Shown here one piece after another: positions 19,396 to 28,413 of a stretch of 64,000 nucleotides of DNA. Within the stretch, counting starts at the first letter, position 1; every line of letters begins with the position of its first letter. A program made the position numbers and the translations under genes. This stretch comes from Planctomycetota bacterium. GTDB taxonomy: Bacteria; Planctomycetota; Planctomycetia; Pirellulales; Pirellulaceae. Under the pieces are notes generated by a model that did not search any database, was not told the origin of the DNA, and saw only the letters and a list, made by a program, of their open reading frames with translations. The stretch spans positions 294,712-358,711 of the forward strand of contig JABAAE010000001.1 of the NCBI GenBank assembly GCA_014238905.1, read 5' to 3'.

Positions 19396-19944
19396 ATGCG
19401 TTGGTTCTGGTTTGATCGATACCTCGAATTTGTCAGCAAAAGCCATGCTGTCTCGGTGAAAAATGTCTGCATGGCTGAACCCTATGTGATTGCTTATTCC
19501 AAGAAATCACCCAATTACCCGTCATCTCTGGTGATTGAAGGGATGGCACAGACGGCCGGTTTGTTGCTTAATCAGACTTTTGACTTCAAGAAAAAGGTCG
19601 TTCTGGCAAAAATCGGCAAATCGAAGTTTTTTGGCTTTGGAACCCCCGGCGATCAGTTGATGATTCGAGCCGAGATCGAGAACATGCAAGAGGAGGGGGC
19701 TGTCGTAAGTTGCACCTGTCATTGCCAGGATAGGTTACTTGCATCTGCAGACCTGATGTTTGCCTACTTAGACGAGCGTTTCCAGGATGTCTCTTTTTTC
19801 GACGACGCAGAATTGATCTCCGTGCTTCGTAATCTACATATTTTTGACATCGGCAAAAATAAGGATGGATCACCGATTGAAATTCCTGCGCATTTTCTTC
19901 AAGCTGAACAGGAACTGATACAAACTGTCCAGGATCATTCTTAA
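19396..19944 (+). CDS. Hotdog-fold FabZ/FabA-like protein lacking the usual catalytic His
   Basis: A 182-residue protein with the FabZ helix signature LVIEGMAQTAGLLLNQ. Glu48 is conserved, but the position 14 residues before it, His in FabZ, is Tyr34, and no HFP motif is present. It may be a non-catalytic partner, a specificity or chain-length subunit, or a hotdog enzyme with another mechanism. A C-terminal extension of about 50 residues follows the fold. It lies 16 bases before the FabF-like gene, so co-translation is likely. The gap before it (19162-19395) shows no gene. Confidence 0.8.
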   Translation: MRWFWFDRYLEFVSKSHAVSVKNVCMAEPYVIAYSKKSPNYPSSLVIEGMAQTAGLLLNQTFDFKKKVVLAKIGKSKFFGFGTPGDQLMIRAEIENMQEEGAVVSCTCHCQDRLLASADLMFAYLDERFQDVSFFDDAELISVLRNLHIFDIGKNKDGSPIEIPAHFLQAEQELIQTVQDHS

Positions 19945-19960
19945 ACATGCGAGTCAGCCG

Positions 19961-21250
19961 ATGCGTCGCCGAGTAGTCATCACCGGGATTGGAATGGTAA
20001 ATCCCATGGCAACCCATCCCGAGGGGGTCTGGGCTCGATTGAAGAATGCCGAATCCAGTGTTGGTTACACGTCAATCTTTGATGCTGCCAACTTTCCGAC
20101 GAAAATTGCGTCCGAGGTACGGGATTACGATATTTCCGAGTTTGGAGGAGATCCTGACGAATGGAAATACCGTGGCAGGCACACCCGTTTTGCTGCCGGG
20201 GCAGCGGTTCAGGCCATTGAAAAGTCCGGTGTCATGGACTCCATTGCCGATCCCACCCGATTTGGGATTTACCTCGGGAGTGGTGAAGGAAAGCAGGACT
20301 TTGATTCCTTTACCAAAATGATGGTCGCCGGAATCGAAGCAGGGCAGGGGGAACTCGACGTAGTCAGTTTTACCCGGGCAGGCATGGAACTGATTAATCC
20401 CATGCATGAAATAGAGCAAGAGCCGAATATGCCAGCCGGGCATTTGGCGTCGATGTTCAACGCTCAAGGTCCTAATGCGAACTGTCTCACCGCATGCGCA
20501 GCAAGTAGTCAAGCGATGGGTGAAGCTACTGAAATTATCCGTCGAGGGGACGCCGATGTGATGCTTTCCGGCGGCACCCACAGCATGATTCACCCATTCG
20601 GTGTCACCGGCTTTAACCTGTTGACCGCACTTTCGACTCGAAACGACGAACCAACACGTGCCTCACGACCATTCGACCGGATGAGAGACGGCTTCGTTCT
20701 GGGTGAGGGAGCCGCAATGGTTATCCTTGAAGAACTCGAACACGCCAAGGCACGGGGCGCCCATATTTACGGAGAAATTTTGGGCTACGGTTCCACGGCG
20801 GACGCTTGGCGGATTACCGATATTCATCCCGAAGGCCGCGGTGCCATTGGCTGCATGCGAATGGCATTACGGGATGCCAAGCTCAACCCGAGCGACATCG
20901 ATTACGTCAATGCTCATGGAACAAGCACAACCGTCAACGACAAAGTCGAAACCCGGGCTTGTCGTGAAGTTTTCGGTGAATACGCCGAAAAAACTCCGGT
21001 TAGCAGTACCAAGAGCATGATGGGACACCTAATAGCAGCAGCCGGCGTTACAGAGGCGATAGTCTGCCTGATGGCAATCAGGGACAATGTCCTGCCACCG
21101 ACCATCAATTATGAAAACGCCGATCCCCTCTGCGATTTGGACTACGTTCCCAACGAAGCTCGGGAAACAAAGTGCTCGATCGCCTTAAACAACAGTTTTG
21201 GTTTCGGCGGTCAAAACATAACGATCATTCTGGGTGAATATAAGGACTAA
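19961..21250 (+). CDS. Beta-ketoacyl-ACP synthase, FabF/KAS II-like
   Basis: A 429-residue thiolase-fold condensing enzyme. The catalytic triad is Cys179 (NCLTACAASSQA), His319 (VNAHGTSTT) and His356 (KSMMGHLIAAAG); the GFGGQN end is present. A segment of about residues 110-160 is longer than in standard FabF (which has Cys163) and could shape the substrate pocket. As the last gene of the FabZ-ACP-hotdog-KAS block it would perform chain extension on the dedicated ACP. No acyltransferase or ketoreductase gene is adjacent; fabG at 43.8 kb is separate. Confidence 0.92.
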   Translation: MRRRVVITGIGMVNPMATHPEGVWARLKNAESSVGYTSIFDAANFPTKIASEVRDYDISEFGGDPDEWKYRGRHTRFAAGAAVQAIEKSGVMDSIADPTRFGIYLGSGEGKQDFDSFTKMMVAGIEAGQGELDVVSFTRAGMELINPMHEIEQEPNMPAGHLASMFNAQGPNANCLTACAASSQAMGEATEIIRRGDADVMLSGGTHSMIHPFGVTGFNLLTALSTRNDEPTRASRPFDRMRDGFVLGEGAAMVILEELEHAKARGAHIYGEILGYGSTADAWRITDIHPEGRGAIGCMRMALRDAKLNPSDIDYVNAHGTSTTVNDKVETRACREVFGEYAEKTPVSSTKSMMGHLIAAAGVTEAIVCLMAIRDNVLPPTINYENADPLCDLDYVPNEARETKCSIALNNSFGFGGQNITIILGEYKD

Positions 21251-21344
21251 TTCCGGTGATTTCGCCTGAGAAACGCTTCCCAATACTCCTGTGGCGGGGA
21301 GAACTTCTTGGCTTTCCAGATTCCAAGACTCCATTTTTATTGCC

Positions 21345-21860
21345 ATGGCCTCTCAAGAACAGCACGCTTCGTTCAACCCCGCGGATCCGGCGGCCAGCAT
21401 GTCCCACCGGGATAAGGTCGCCAAACTTAGTCGCAATGGTCTGGTAGCGATGCTGATTTGTATGTTTGTGGTTCCCATCGCTACTGTGCTGTCGCTTTGG
21501 TACTATTTGCCGCCGGTTTCCATTTATACTTTGTCGGCCTCGATACAATTTTCGGGCTTGTCGACGGCAAAAGATTTTGACCGGCGTGACCAGAATTCCA
21601 CCACTCCGGAACCTCTGGTCATCATCAAAAATACTGGCCAGGAGCCGTGGACTCATATGATTATCGAAATCAATAAACGTTACAAACTCAGCGTTACAGA
21701 GAAAACAATTGAGCCCGGCAAGTCGATCGCCTTGGGCTTGGATTATTTTCAAACCCGCGAAGGCGTCTTCTATGCCCCCGGAAGAATTCCACTCCAACAT
21801 GTTCGGGTCTACGCAAGGCTTCCCACCGGAGCCAGGGCAACTCACGAGATGGATCTTTGA
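21345..21860 (+). CDS. Hypothetical single-pass membrane protein
   Basis: The ATG at 21345 is preferred over the GTG at 21291. The protein has a polar N-terminus, one membrane segment (about residues 33-52 from the ATG, GLVAMLICMFVVPIATVLSLWYYLPP) and an exposed domain with a pattern of beta strands (PLVIIKNTGQEPWTHMIIEINKRY, KTIEPGKSIALGLDYF). This resembles hypothetical planctomycete proteins with an immunoglobulin-like outer part, but I cannot name the family. It lies 94 bases after the FabF-like gene on the same strand and could belong to that cluster. Confidence 0.65.
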   Translation: MASQEQHASFNPADPAASMSHRDKVAKLSRNGLVAMLICMFVVPIATVLSLWYYLPPVSIYTLSASIQFSGLSTAKDFDRRDQNSTTPEPLVIIKNTGQEPWTHMIIEINKRYKLSVTEKTIEPGKSIALGLDYFQTREGVFYAPGRIPLQHVRVYARLPTGARATHEMDL

Positions 21861-22301
21861 TCGTTAAGTAGTTCAACCGTGATGTCGCTTAGGCCACAGA
21901 CGCAAAAACAAAGCGAATCAAAACATCCAGCGGTGACTCAAGCAGTCCCGACGAACTGATCTCCGTAGGAAACCAATCACTTCTTCGGTTGATTCTTAAC
22001 CTCGCGTAATTTGCAAAACGATTGATCAATTGCGATCGAGGTAAAGGAACGCTGCTTTGAAAAATGCGAATTCGTTGGTCGATCGATAGCGAACGACTCT
22101 GAACGAGCGTTCGCTGCCAAAATTACAATCAACCAAATTCGCCGGACCGGACGTTTTTGAAATCAAGTCTCAGCTCCAGCAACCCGGATATCCTCGCCGC
22201 CGGCGAGGATGATCGTTAAGAAAGTTTACTCAACAGCTAACCACCATTGATGAGTGCCCGGCGATCACGCGACAACACTGAATTCAAAGGCATCACACGA
22301 T
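21861..22301. other. Intergenic region between convergent genes
   Basis: About 440 bases with no coding potential seen. It contains two inverted repeats: GCGAACG/CGTTCGC (22089-22095 and 22108-22114) and a near-perfect palindrome at 22190-22210. Neither is followed by a T-tract, so they are not standard intrinsic terminators. Confidence 0.5.
22190..22210. repeat. Perfect 10+1+10 inverted repeat
   Basis: ATCCTCGCCG (22190-22199), one C, then CGGCGAGGAT (22201-22210). It sits between two convergent genes, could fold on both strands and may separate the two transcripts. A protein-binding site is an equal possibility. Confidence 0.6.
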
Positions 22302-24509
22302 TCAACGAATCTGAATCCGTTGATGTGACGCAGCCTCTGGCTTCACAACGCCAATCAGCGTCGCCTGGCCATGACCACTTTCGTATAGTTGGTTTAGAAC
22401 AGCATCCCGTTTTTCTGCATTGACCCCAATCAAAACACCTCCACAGGTTTGCGGATCAAACAGGGCGGCAAACCGCGGGGTTCCCCGTTTGGATTCGGCC
22501 GTGTCGATAAATTTCTCGGCATCCCGATTGGCCGGGGATAAAGTGCTTTCATAACCTTTTTCAAAAATGGCCTCTGCCCCCTCGATCATGGGTAAGCATT
22601 CCAAATCGACCGTAGCAGACCGTCCGCTCGCCTTGAGCATCTCCAGCAAATGCCCCGCCAAACCAAAACCGGTGACGTCGGTCATTGCGCTGACCTGACA
22701 ATCTCTGGCAATGGTGGCTGCCGGTAAATTGCTGGTCATCATGGTTCGTAAAAGTGATTGAAAAGTATTGGCCGGACAGGCAGCGTGCATATGGGCCGCC
22801 AGAATAGCCCCCGACCCAAGTGGCTTGGTCAGCACCAATTCGTCCCCTACTTGCAACTCGCCCTTGGTAAATGAAGTGGTTTCGTCGAGTGGTTCAGCCA
22901 CGATCGTAAATCCAGCCGTTAGCTGCGGACCTTCAATCGTATGGCCGCCCACCAATGAAGTTCCTGACTTTTTGAATTCATAGAGACTGCCAGCCAGCAA
23001 CTGCTCCAGTAATTCCTCCTGGTTTGATGGGCGACCGTAGGGAATCGTGATAATCGCCAAGGCTGCCGTTGGCTTGGCACCCATCACAAATGCATCACTC
23101 AGAGCGTTAAGAGCCGCGATGCGGCCAACCTGAAAGGGATCATCCAATGGCGCCGCAAAAAAATCAGTGGTCACCACCGAGGGTTTTCCATGAGTGCTGA
23201 TCATCGCGCAGTCATCCGGATTATCAAGGCCGATCAACACCTCCGGCGATTGCGGCAGTTCAAGTCTGGAGAGCACACTCGAAAGAAGTGATCCGCCAAC
23301 TTTGCCGCCACAGCCGAGGCACCTCATTTCGTGTTCCGGTTCCTCTTGGTCGACCATTTCTGCTAAATGGTACTGTTGGTATTTCTCAATAAAACGACCA
23401 TCGATTCTGTCTTTCAGTTTCCAGGCCAGTCGAGAAAGAAAACTGAAACCCTTGTACTCGACAATGCCTTTTCGGTCGCCGGTGTTAAGCAACTTTAAGA
23501 AATCACGTTGCGGTCGATATTCCTCCAGTGGCAGATTAGCAAGAGCGTTTTGAATGTTGTTCCAGAGAACCGGCCCCTGTCGCACAGCAAAAACACCCGC
23601 TTTGGGAGTCGCTTGATCCTGGATCGTTCCGCTGTCGCCGACAGCGAAAACCGAATCACATCGTGTCGTTTGCAGCGTCGGCCGAGTGAACAGAAAACCA
23701 CGGTCGTCTTTTTCCAATGGCACGTTTTCGAGCAATCCTGGTGCAACAGCACCTGTCGACCACAGTGCAACATCAAAGGGCTCCGAAGATCCATCTGAAA
23801 ATTCCAATGTTTGGTCATTTTCTATGGTCACTCTTTTTTCGGTAATTACACGAACCCCCCGTTTTGCAAAGACATCCTGAATTTTTCTTTCAGTCGAACG
23901 GGCAACACCATTGGCAAGCGTGGGCCCCGAATTGACCACCGTCAGATCGAAGTTGGGCAGATCATTTGCTTCGAGAAACCTGGGAAGACAAAAAGCAATT
24001 TCAACGCCACCCAGCCCACCTCCAATCACATGGATTTTGGGACAAGTTATTTTGAGTGCCTTGATACGATCAATCGCCGCTTGCATTCGCTCGAGAAAGT
24101 CTTGCATCGGCTTAATCCACACCACCTTGGGGGAATCGCAAAGAACATTCTTCTTGTTGGGTTGAGAACCGATGCCGATCGAAAGCACATCAAAAGCAAG
24201 AGGAGGTCGGTTCGAAAACTGTATCACTTTCCGTTGAGGGTCCACCGACTCCACTGACTCAATAATCAATCGGGCGCCGACAGATTGGCAAAAGCGTACC
24301 AGGTCAATCGACATCTTTTCAGCAGCGTAATCTCCTGCGAGCACACCCGGAAGCATTCCCGAATAGGTTGCCACCGGTCGATCAGAAATGCAAACCAGCT
24401 CGACCCGGGGAAGCGCGTTCATTTTCCACATTCGCACGATGTGGGCGTTGGTATGGCCGATTCCCAGCAATACAACACGTTGTTTGGGGAGTTTTTTCAT
24501 TGCTTCCAT
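22302..24509 (-). CDS. selD: Fusion of NDH-2-like FAD oxidoreductase with selenide, water dikinase
   Basis: A 735-residue two-domain protein. Residues about 8-385 are a pyridine nucleotide-disulphide/NDH-2-like oxidoreductase (VVLLGIGHTNAHIV, IHVIGGGLGGVEIAF, FAVGDSGTI). Residues about 395-735 are SelD: GCGGK with catalytic Cys400 and Lys403 (Cys, not selenocysteine, at the position of E. coli Cys17), GLDNPDDCAMI, TTDFFAAPLDDPFQVGRIAALNALSDAFVMG and GHTIEGPQL. SelD makes selenophosphate from selenide and ATP; the oxidoreductase part may supply or sense reduced selenium (inference). Such fusions are known from several bacteria. No selA, selB, selC or mnmH lies in the window. Confidence 0.92.
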   Translation of the reverse strand: MEAMKKLPKQRVVLLGIGHTNAHIVRMWKMNALPRVELVCISDRPVATYSGMLPGVLAGDYAAEKMSIDLVRFCQSVGARLIIESVESVDPQRKVIQFSNRPPLAFDVLSIGIGSQPNKKNVLCDSPKVVWIKPMQDFLERMQAAIDRIKALKITCPKIHVIGGGLGGVEIAFCLPRFLEANDLPNFDLTVVNSGPTLANGVARSTERKIQDVFAKRGVRVITEKRVTIENDQTLEFSDGSSEPFDVALWSTGAVAPGLLENVPLEKDDRGFLFTRPTLQTTRCDSVFAVGDSGTIQDQATPKAGVFAVRQGPVLWNNIQNALANLPLEEYRPQRDFLKLLNTGDRKGIVEYKGFSFLSRLAWKLKDRIDGRFIEKYQQYHLAEMVDQEEPEHEMRCLGCGGKVGGSLLSSVLSRLELPQSPEVLIGLDNPDDCAMISTHGKPSVVTTDFFAAPLDDPFQVGRIAALNALSDAFVMGAKPTAALAIITIPYGRPSNQEELLEQLLAGSLYEFKKSGTSLVGGHTIEGPQLTAGFTIVAEPLDETTSFTKGELQVGDELVLTKPLGSGAILAAHMHAACPANTFQSLLRTMMTSNLPAATIARDCQVSAMTDVTGFGLAGHLLEMLKASGRSATVDLECLPMIEGAEAIFEKGYESTLSPANRDAEKFIDTAESKRGTPRFAALFDPQTCGGVLIGVNAEKRDAVLNQLYESGHGQATLIGVVKPEAASHQRIQIR

Positions 24510-24691
24510 TTAATCAGCTTGCCGGGATCGACTCTTGCCCAAACCGGAGCCATTTCCACATTTTCCCGAAAAACAGGGCTTTTTAAAGCTTCTTTGGAAT
24601 CGCCGCTCAAAAATTGAATCTTGAACCTCCCAGCCTGTTTCGTGATAATAGCAGAGAGAACTTCCAAAACTGTTAACCGTTCGGCGGCAAA

Positions 24692-25765
24692 ATGACACGT
24701 ATTCTGTTTGTAGGATTAGCGATAACGGTTTTTGGGGATTTTGGTGTTGCCCAGCAGACCATCAAGGACGCGGAACTGCGAATTTGGACCGATACGCGTG
24801 GATTTGAAATTACCGCGCGACTTTCTCGGTATAAAGACGGGATCGTGTCGCTGCGAACCAATCTTCGAAAAAATGTCTTCATCCCTCCCAATCAATTATC
24901 GAAAAAAGATCAGGATTATATCGTAAAAATCCTGAAAGATTTGAAACGGGACAAGGATGCCGAAGAGTTTATTCGGCTGACAGAAACGGCTTCCCAACCT
25001 AAGGGTTCCACCAATCCGGGCCGCTATGGCTCCGGCTCGGCGATGGCCCCCAGTAGCTCAACGGGAGTCCCACCCAGCAGCGGAGGTGCCAATCCGAGCA
25101 ATGGGTCACCCGGCAGCTCGCGAGGGGGAGCGATGCCCTCTTCAGGAAGTGAATACAGCGGAGGTGGCAGTCCAGCAGGGCGGGGACCGGGCAAATCGCC
25201 TGCTGGCGATGCTCCTGTTGCGTTCGGAGGACAATCCAATGGACGAGCACCCTCCCCCTACACGAGAACGCCAGACGCCGAACAAGCCGATTTGGCGGCC
25301 AATCCCAGCGGACCGAGAAGAAAACCGGCCTTTGCCCCTAGATCGGGAAACAATCGGATTCCTACTTCGGGATCAAGTTCCCCTGGTAACGGAAGAACCG
25401 TCAGCAGCAACGGATCCGCCTCAGTTCCCAATGCCAACATTGACCCCTTCGCCGACATTCCCAAAGCCCCTGCAAATGTTGCGACAGAATCCGGTCGAAC
25501 CGAAGCAACAACAGTAGAACAAACCCCGCCCAACGACCAAAATTATCAACCACCCGCATTAGAAATGCCGTCCACGACAGCCCCTCCGGCAAAAACGGAA
25601 GCCGCCCGGTCGAGTGAATCAGCTGGTAACGGCTGGGGAACCGGCACGTCGTTGATTCTTATAGGGGTTGGAATTGTGGGGCTTTTATTCTTGGTGATGA
25701 TCGGTTTGTTGATTATGGTTCTCGTCAAAACAAATCATTCGCCAGCTCGATCCACTCACTATTAA
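24692..25765 (+). CDS. SHD1-domain secreted or membrane-anchored protein
   Basis: A 357-residue protein. An N-terminal signal (ILFVGLAITVFGDFGVAQQ) is followed by an SHD1 (SLA1 homology domain 1) segment at about residues 27-80 (LRIWTDTRGFEITARLSRYKDGIVSLR, then IPPNQLSKKDQDYI). A long low-complexity Ser/Gly/Pro/Asn linker (about 95-300) leads to a C-terminal membrane segment (about 318-344, LILIGVGIVGLLFLVMIGLL). SHD1 is known from yeast endocytic adaptor Sla1 and is common in planctomycete exported proteins; its ligand here is unknown. Confidence 0.85.
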   Translation: MTRILFVGLAITVFGDFGVAQQTIKDAELRIWTDTRGFEITARLSRYKDGIVSLRTNLRKNVFIPPNQLSKKDQDYIVKILKDLKRDKDAEEFIRLTETASQPKGSTNPGRYGSGSAMAPSSSTGVPPSSGGANPSNGSPGSSRGGAMPSSGSEYSGGGSPAGRGPGKSPAGDAPVAFGGQSNGRAPSPYTRTPDAEQADLAANPSGPRRKPAFAPRSGNNRIPTSGSSSPGNGRTVSSNGSASVPNANIDPFADIPKAPANVATESGRTEATTVEQTPPNDQNYQPPALEMPSTTAPPAKTEAARSSESAGNGWGTGTSLILIGVGIVGLLFLVMIGLLIMVLVKTNHSPARSTHY

Positions 25766-25815
25766 CTCTTTCAATGTCGCGTCTCGCGAAATTCGATTGT
25801 TGTGCAGCCTCTTGA

Positions 25816-26253
25816 ATGACTTATGTTCGCCTAGCTTCGTCATCCGTTTTACCTGACATTTGTTCGTTACGACCTTTCCGCGCGGTTGTTGTCGTTGAAG
25901 ACAGCGTAGAAGCCAATCGTCAATCTGAAATCAGCAAATGGCTCGTTGAATCCGGCTGTCTGTACATGATGGCTTGGGGTAACGATTGCGGTTCGTGGGA
26001 TGATTCGGTGGACATTGCGAATCTGGAGGGATTCGACGACGCCGAAATACCAGATGATAGATTTGTCATGACCACTTGGCATGCGGAGGAGACGATCGCC
26101 GAAGTTTTTTGGTTTTGCAAGCACAGCGCGTTTCACCCGACAATTGACATCTCTAACGACATGATTTTGCATCTATCACCAGAGTCTCGCAGGCGCAAGC
26201 TGACCGATGACTATATGGCTGCATCACAAAGCGTTGAACCGGAGCCGAATTAG
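25816..26253 (+). CDS. Conserved hypothetical protein (DUF7684-like)
   Basis: A 145-residue soluble protein. The core FRAVVVVEDSVEANRQSEIS, SGCLYMMAWGNDCGSWDDSVD, DDRFVMTTWHAEETIAEVFWFCKHSA resembles a domain I associate with DUF7684, from memory only. Conserved Trp/Asp/His positions (WGNDC, SWDDS, TTWH) could form a binding or catalytic site. No signal peptide or membrane segment is seen. It is 50 bases after the SHD1 gene on the same strand. Confidence 0.7.
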   Translation: MTYVRLASSSVLPDICSLRPFRAVVVVEDSVEANRQSEISKWLVESGCLYMMAWGNDCGSWDDSVDIANLEGFDDAEIPDDRFVMTTWHAEETIAEVFWFCKHSAFHPTIDISNDMILHLSPESRRRKLTDDYMAASQSVEPEPN

Positions 26254-26451
26254 CCATTTTGTGGTTCCTTTGATACACTTGTACGTTGAGCTGAACTGGT
26301 CGGCCCGGTTAACTTGGACGTTACCCACCCGAGAACCGCAATGTCCCACGGACTCACTCGACGTCCTGCCAGAATCGTTCTTCCCCACCACTGCTGATGG
26401 TTTAAAATGATGTTGTTGTCCTAATCTTTCTCCAGAGCCAACCGAATCTCC

Positions 26452-28281
26452 TTGTCGAAATCCAGAAATCTTCCGGATGATTCTTCGCCAATTCCGTTAC
26501 CTTGGAGACCCTCGATCTATTTTGCCGTGGATGTGGTTCTACTGGTCTCCCTGTTCTGGTTATTCAGTCCAGGTGCAATCCCAGGCGTCAATGAGCCTCA
26601 TTATTTGTGCAAGGCGAAGCAATTCTGGGACTCGACCTTTTGCACCGGCGACGTTTTCCTAGAATCCGCGGACGCCCATTTTCTTTTTTATTTGACGGTA
26701 GGGTGGCTGACAAAGGTCGTTTCGTTGCCCACCGCTGCCATCATCGGCCGAGTCTTCTGTTGGACCATGATCGCGATCGGGTGGCGCATGCTCAGTTTTG
26801 CGCTGATTTCCAAACCACTGATGGCGGTTCTTTCGGCAGGACTGGCTTTGACGTCTATCACGCATTTTCATTTTGCCGGGGAATGGCTAATCGGCGGAGT
26901 GGAAGCCAAAGGATTCGCCTACGCTTTCTTGTTGGCTGGATTGAGCTTTCTGGTCCAAAAGAAATGGCCTCCGGTCTGGGCCTTATTTGGGATTGCTGCT
27001 GCGTTTCATGTCATTATCGGTGGCTGGGGCATCGTGGTGGCTGGATTCACCTGGTTATTCAGTTTTGGAAATCGCGGATCCTGGAAAGGAAATCTTATTT
27101 GCCTCACGATTGGATTTGCGTTCTCCCTGATTGGACTGGTTCCTGCACTATTGTTGACAGTAGGGCATCCACCGGAAATTGTCTCTCAAGCCAACCAGAT
27201 CTACACCTTTGAACGCATTGCCCATCACCTGCTTTTTTCGCATATATTTCTGACAACACCCTCCAGGTTTGACTTTTTTGTTGTCGCAACACTCATCTGG
27301 ACGGTCGGATTCTGCGTTACCACCGATGACAAACGTCTTCGCATGTTCAATATTTTTGTCCTCGGCGCGTTGCTGATTGCACTCATCGCCGTCTGCATCG
27401 ACTATTTCACGATTCACAATTTGCCCGCCGGCGAAGGGCCAGGTCTCCATTTCGCCGCGAAATGGCTCAGATATTATTGGTTCCGATTGTCCGATGTTTT
27501 TATACCCACCGGAATCGCGTTGATCATGACCGTCCTATTGATGCGGTTTTTTTACGTTTCCTATAACGGTGGAGCGATTGCTTTGACGCTGGTGGTAGGA
27601 ATCGTTTTGTCCCAACTGATCTGGATCCAATTCCAAAAACAGGCTGATCAACGGTCTCATGCGGACCAATTAACACTTCCTTCTTTTGGAAACTCGTGGC
27701 AAAGTTCATTCAGCAGATCAATCAACATGAAGACCTATCAAGACTGGATTGATGTTTGCTGCTGGATTCGAGAATCAACCGTTCCCGATGCTCGTTTTAT
27801 TACACCCAGAAAACAATCCACTTTTAAATGGTATGCACACCGAAGCGAAATCGTCTCCTGGAAGGATGTTCCGCAGGATTCCGCAGGAATCGTTGATTGG
27901 AAGCTTCGATTCGACCATGTTTTTAAATTTGACACGTTACAATTTGGATTGGCCACTTGGAACGCTGAACAAAGATTGTTGGATCTCGGCAAACAGTATC
28001 AAGCCCAATTTGTCGTCATGGAACGTCGACACGTTCGAAATCGGAAACAGTACCTGGAAGCCCTGATCGAATTCGCCCAACTACAAAATGAAGCTTTTTC
28101 CGGCGTTCAACTACCACTTAAAAAACCGCTTTTTCTAAAGCTGGTCTATCCCAACAGTGGTTCCTCTCCCGAAATCAAGCGTGATTCGACTTACCTAGTG
28201 TACGAACTGGTCGTCCCTGCCGGTTACCAGCAGAGCCTGCAGACATTAGAGGGATTCTTCCGGGCTGCTGCGATGCGTTAG
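26452..28281 (+). CDS. Polytopic membrane protein (DUF6798-like)
   Basis: About 609 residues. The only plausible start is TTG at 26452; the frame is closed by a stop at 26422-26424 and the first internal ATG lies inside the membrane part. Ten or so hydrophobic segments occupy residues about 22-400. The soluble C-terminal part (WIDVCCWIRESTVPDARFITP, STFKWYAHRSEIVSWKDVP) resembles a domain I associate with DUF6798. The layout is like membrane glycosyltransferases of the GT-C type, but no catalytic motif is certain. The 26254-26451 gap before it holds nothing recognised. Confidence 0.75.
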   Translation: MSKSRNLPDDSSPIPLPWRPSIYFAVDVVLLVSLFWLFSPGAIPGVNEPHYLCKAKQFWDSTFCTGDVFLESADAHFLFYLTVGWLTKVVSLPTAAIIGRVFCWTMIAIGWRMLSFALISKPLMAVLSAGLALTSITHFHFAGEWLIGGVEAKGFAYAFLLAGLSFLVQKKWPPVWALFGIAAAFHVIIGGWGIVVAGFTWLFSFGNRGSWKGNLICLTIGFAFSLIGLVPALLLTVGHPPEIVSQANQIYTFERIAHHLLFSHIFLTTPSRFDFFVVATLIWTVGFCVTTDDKRLRMFNIFVLGALLIALIAVCIDYFTIHNLPAGEGPGLHFAAKWLRYYWFRLSDVFIPTGIALIMTVLLMRFFYVSYNGGAIALTLVVGIVLSQLIWIQFQKQADQRSHADQLTLPSFGNSWQSSFSRSINMKTYQDWIDVCCWIRESTVPDARFITPRKQSTFKWYAHRSEIVSWKDVPQDSAGIVDWKLRFDHVFKFDTLQFGLATWNAEQRLLDLGKQYQAQFVVMERRHVRNRKQYLEALIEFAQLQNEAFSGVQLPLKKPLFLKLVYPNSGSSPEIKRDSTYLVYELVVPAGYQQSLQTLEGFFRAAAMR

Positions 28282-28325
28282 CAAAAGCGACGTTGCGCCG
28301 GATTCCAAGGCTTCGATCTCACCCC

Positions 28326-28370
28326 AAAAAAAAACCGCATGAAACCCACCAATTCGTGGATTTCATGCGG
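28326..28370 (-). terminator. Intrinsic terminator of the HU gene
   Basis: Reading on the minus strand, a perfect 10-bp stem (CCGCATGAAA 28361-28370 complement with TTTCATGCGG 28335-28344 complement, 16-base spacer) is followed directly by nine T (28326-28334). It lies 44 bases after the HU stop and 45 bases after the convergent membrane gene's stop. Confidence 0.9.
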
Positions 28371-28413
28371 CATGTTCGCATCAAGCACCGGCAAATACAC
28401 CGGCTGCGAAAAA

